Shown here one piece after another: positions 61,291 to 64,000 of a DNA stretch of 64,000 nt. The notes under the pieces were generated by a model that made no database searches, was not told where the DNA came from, and was given only the letters and a program-made list of their open reading frames with translations. Location: positions 6,466,917-6,530,916 of the forward strand of contig NC_081142.1 of NCBI RefSeq assembly GCF_958295425.1, read 5' to 3'. The first letter of the stretch is position 1. The number at the start of each line of letters is the position of its first letter. Made by a program: the position numbers and the translations under genes. The stretch is from Solea solea (taxonomy: Eukaryota > Chordata > Actinopteri > Pleuronectiformes > Soleidae).

Positions 61291-62717
61291 TTCAGAGTCA
61301 AACTTTAATGCTGAACCTCTGTGGTCTGTCAGTGATGCTCCAAAAAAAACCCCAAAATTACTTATATCGCTCTAAAGTCGTCCATATTCTTTACAAACAA
61401 AAGCTTTCTGACAGTGAAGGTGTTTTGTGGAAAGATGCTCATCTTTGTACAGTGAACACAGCTTCTCTCAGGGACGTAGTACAAACACACACACACACAC
61501 ACACACTCACTATTCAGCCTGTGGAATGTTTTTTTGGATTAGTCAAACTCACCAGCTGTGGACTGAAGTCATGTATTTTCCCCTCTCATCCAGTATTGTG
61601 GCCAATGTATTGTTAGATAGATGCATACATTACAATAAACAATTAAAATTTAGGGCATTTAGCGCAGAGGCTCTAATCCTATCAGAAGGAAAATTAGTTG
61701 GCAGTGATTGTGGGAGATAGTGGATTTGCATATTTGCATAATAGACATGGATATTACATAATCCACACATTTGTATTGAGTTTCATTTTGGTAAACGATG
61801 ACCCTTTTTGTCTAAACAGTAAAACCTTTATAATAAAGCATCTTGACAGTGTTGAACTGAGAGTTTTATGTTGGAAAGGCTGTGAGACGAGAGTAACTGA
61901 CTCAACTTAATCACAGACATAATTATGTTCCTGTTAGAAACCAAGCTCGAAAATGGAAATTAAAATGATCATCAATCCTGAAAAATGAAATTCACTGAGG
62001 ACTTAATTCTGCTTTTACAACAGTAGTTATAGAGGTTTATTTCCTTTTCCAATGAGGGTTAATCTCTTCGTGCCTCATCATGTTATGAACATGCTTTAAC
62101 TATCAATGGCTGCTTTCACAAGATAAATAATCTTGCTTTTTTTATGATTCCAGTATCACTTTTTCATGCAAATGACTTAAGAGACAAAATAAGCTAAATG
62201 TTCAGATCATGTTACATCTTAAGACTTATATAAAGGGTGGTGGTGGTGGTGGTAGTGGTGTAAATCTGGGGGCCTAAATGTGTTTCAGGCTTCATTTTGA
62301 ACCAAACGTAATACAATATGTTTACTTTCAATGCAAAAAAAGTGATAAATGAAATGAAACCTCATGGACTGACTGATAATAAAGGGATTTCCTTCTGTCA
62401 TATTGTCTGCACATTGTTTTTTTTACAACCACATACACTTTTCTCACTTTATTAAGCTCTACTGCTTCTTACAGACCATCATTTCTACAAGTACAACCAC
62501 ACCTCACTGAACTTTGAACCAATCGTGGCGAACTCCTATATACTCACACATTCTTTCTCACAGTCCAACTTGTCTTCATGCGTCTCACATAAAAAAGCTC
62601 CAAGGGTCACCTGCTTCGGGGTTTACCTGGAGAGGAGGAGGAGGAGCTCTGAAAGACACAGAGGTTTTTGGTTTTTTTTCTGCTTTTAGACTCTCATGGT
62701 AAACTGAAAAGCTAAGA
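61291..62717. other. Cathepsin 3' UTR and lama3 upstream region
   Basis: The AATAAA at 61634-61639 probably ends the cathepsin transcript; a CA microsatellite lies at 61482-61506. A (GGT)n-like run lies at about 62237-62262. The lama3 promoter should lie in the right end. No independent gene is supported. Confidence 0.5.
61634..61639 (+). promoter_or_regulatory. Candidate poly(A) signal for the cathepsin gene
   Basis: Canonical AATAAA about 345 bp after the stop codon. Confidence 0.5.
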
Positions 62718-64000
62718 ATGCACAGGAAAACATCTTGGCCAAGTGGAGTATGGCTCGTTTTGCTTTGCATTGCTCTGGTTGGTTCCTCTGCTCAGAAACA
62801 GCCAAAGAGTCAACATGACGGACACTCACATGAGAGGATACACAGCACGAAAAAGTACTGTGAACCTTCCTTCAGCAACCAAACAGTAGGTGCTACGACT
62901 ACAGCGAAGCTGTCCTCTGTTGGTTTTAGTAGCTTGTGTTGTTTATGTATGCAGAGATAATGTAAGGTTATTTATCTGCTGTGTCCTACAGCAGCAGCAG
63001 CAGCAGCACAGGGGACAGTGGAACAAGAAGTATTGAACTGCTGAACTACTGTTTTATGAGCAGTAGAATTCACTTTTCACGAGTGCTTTGTTGTGTTTTC
63101 ACTCATACTCTCATACGCTCAACTTGTTTGCAGCACTTTACTAGCGCAATGTAGCCGTTGCCACTGTCTGTCTTGACGCAAGACAAATCACTTCCTGCGT
63201 GCAGTGCACAAGATCTTAAAAGGCTTAATCAGCATAGTGTGAAATAATTTGATAATGGTTTGAATGTAACAGACGTTTGTTTATGTTAAAGGTTTCTACA
63301 GTTTTAACTTTGTTAGATGATTTATGGTGCATGCTCAGGTGCATCTGATAATTTAAATCCTAATAATTCTTTAGCAAATACCATAATACCCTGTGTATTT
63401 TGTTAAATTGGGCACAAAATGGCCTTGGATATGTCCATTTCTCCAACACACATGCTCCTCAGTGAGTGTAAGACCACATGTGTCCCTCTCCGCCTCACCC
63501 TGATAAACGTGATAACAGGTTGTTGCCGCAGCACTGTTTGCTCATGTCAGTCGACCCTCAGTCGATCACAGCTCGGCTCTTTGTGTGTCCACACAGAAGT
63601 GCGGCTCTGGCTTCTACAGAGAACGGACTGGACCATACCGGGGTCAGTGTGTGCCATGTCGCTGCAACGGACTCTCCAATGAGTGTGATGAGCAAACGGG
63701 GAACTGTGTGGTTGGTGTTATTCACTCAGACAGTGGCACACATTCATTTGTTCATTCACAGCACACTGGACGGTTGTGGCTTTCACAGGCACATTGCCAA
63801 ATCAGACAAAACATATTGTTCACGTCATGTTTCATCTCTGACTAACCTCCAGAACTGTCCATTCAACACCACCGGTAATCGCTGCCAACGCTGTAAAGAG
63901 GGTTACTATGGAAACCCCGGCAACAGGACCTGCCAGGCCTGTCCGTGCCCTTTTACATGGAACAAGTCGGTCTCTTTTAAATGACCTAGCTCAAGCAGTT
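62718..64000 (+). CDS. lama3: Laminin subunit alpha-3 (short alpha-3A-type N-terminus), partial
   Basis: Laminin alpha chain of epithelial basement membranes (laminin-332 in mammals). Three exons are visible: 62718-62885, 63597-63710 and 63853-63965; the gene continues past the window edge. Exon 1 encodes a signal peptide (GVWLVLLCIALVGSSA) and a short His/Lys-rich linker ending KKYCEPSFSNQT. Exon 2 reads KCGSGFYRERTGPYRGQCVP then CRCNGLSNECDEQTGNCV, close to human LAMA3A [20 protein letters not shown]. Exon 3 reads NCPFNTTGNRCQRCKEGYYG and RTCQACPCPF, close to NCQHNTAGEHCERCQEGYYG. These are laminin EGF-like domains placed directly after the signal peptide, with no laminin N-terminal domain, as in alpha-3A and alpha-4. 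Alpha-3 is preferred by residue similarity and by ankrd29 nearby, as in human 18q11; alpha-4 remains possible. The last donor (AACAA|GTCGGT) is tentative. Confidence 0.8.
62991..63010. repeat. (CAG)n run in lama3 intron 1
   Basis: Six to seven CAG units, intronic under the model given, so not translated. Confidence 0.8.

Overview
The window is nuclear DNA from a ray-finned fish, probably a percomorph-type teleost. The evidence is short phase-consistent exons bounded by GT..AG introns, vertebrate-specific gene families, low GC, many microsatellites, and dispersed repeats of kinds familiar from fish genomes. I rebuilt thirteen protein-coding genes by following reading phase across splice junctions. 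Twelve give a complete open frame; for the cathepsin gene only the first exon is a guess. The thirteenth runs off the right edge.

Layout, left to right: tmem205 (+, 1052-2562); slc35d1 (-, 6781-12733, 12 coding exons); aqp12 (+, 14258-15851); rpp21 (-, 16218-18333); pak2 (-, 19924-24390, 14 coding exons); pigx (-, 28192-29518); cep19 (+, 30046-31068), head-to-head with pigx; ing5 (-, 32597-35848); plekhb2 (+, 37742-39818); vps4b (-, 42327-47890), with a LINE-1-type relic in an intron; ankrd29 (-, 49245-56143); a cathepsin L-like protease (+, about 57522-61290); and the first exons of a laminin alpha-3A-like gene (+, 62718 onward).

The genes do not form one pathway; this is an ordinary gene-dense chromosome segment. 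They cover nucleotide-sugar transport (slc35d1), an intracellular aquaporin (aqp12), RNase P (rpp21), Rho-GTPase signalling (pak2), GPI-anchor synthesis (pigx), cilium/centrosome (cep19), chromatin reading (ing5), endosomal membrane traffic (plekhb2, vps4b), lysosomal proteolysis and basement membrane. Two neighbour groups recall human arrangements: PAK2-PIGX-CEP19 (human 3q29) and ANKRD29-LAMA3 (human 18q11). The protease gene lies inside the second pair.

Intergenic and intronic DNA carries a minisatellite at the left edge, a long (TA)n tract in pak2, two tRNA-derived SINE-like families, a TIR-bounded MITE family with three copies, several paired dispersed repeats, a 30-bp perfect inverted repeat beside the rpp21 promoter, and the L1 relic. 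I found no CRISPR array, operon, phage or clearly new multi-gene system. The items most worth a second look are the NPS/NPS pore boxes of aqp12, the altered GCNGG motif and uncertain N-terminus of the cathepsin, a GC-AG intron in ankrd29, the substituted caspase-site region of pak2, and the hairpin near rpp21.
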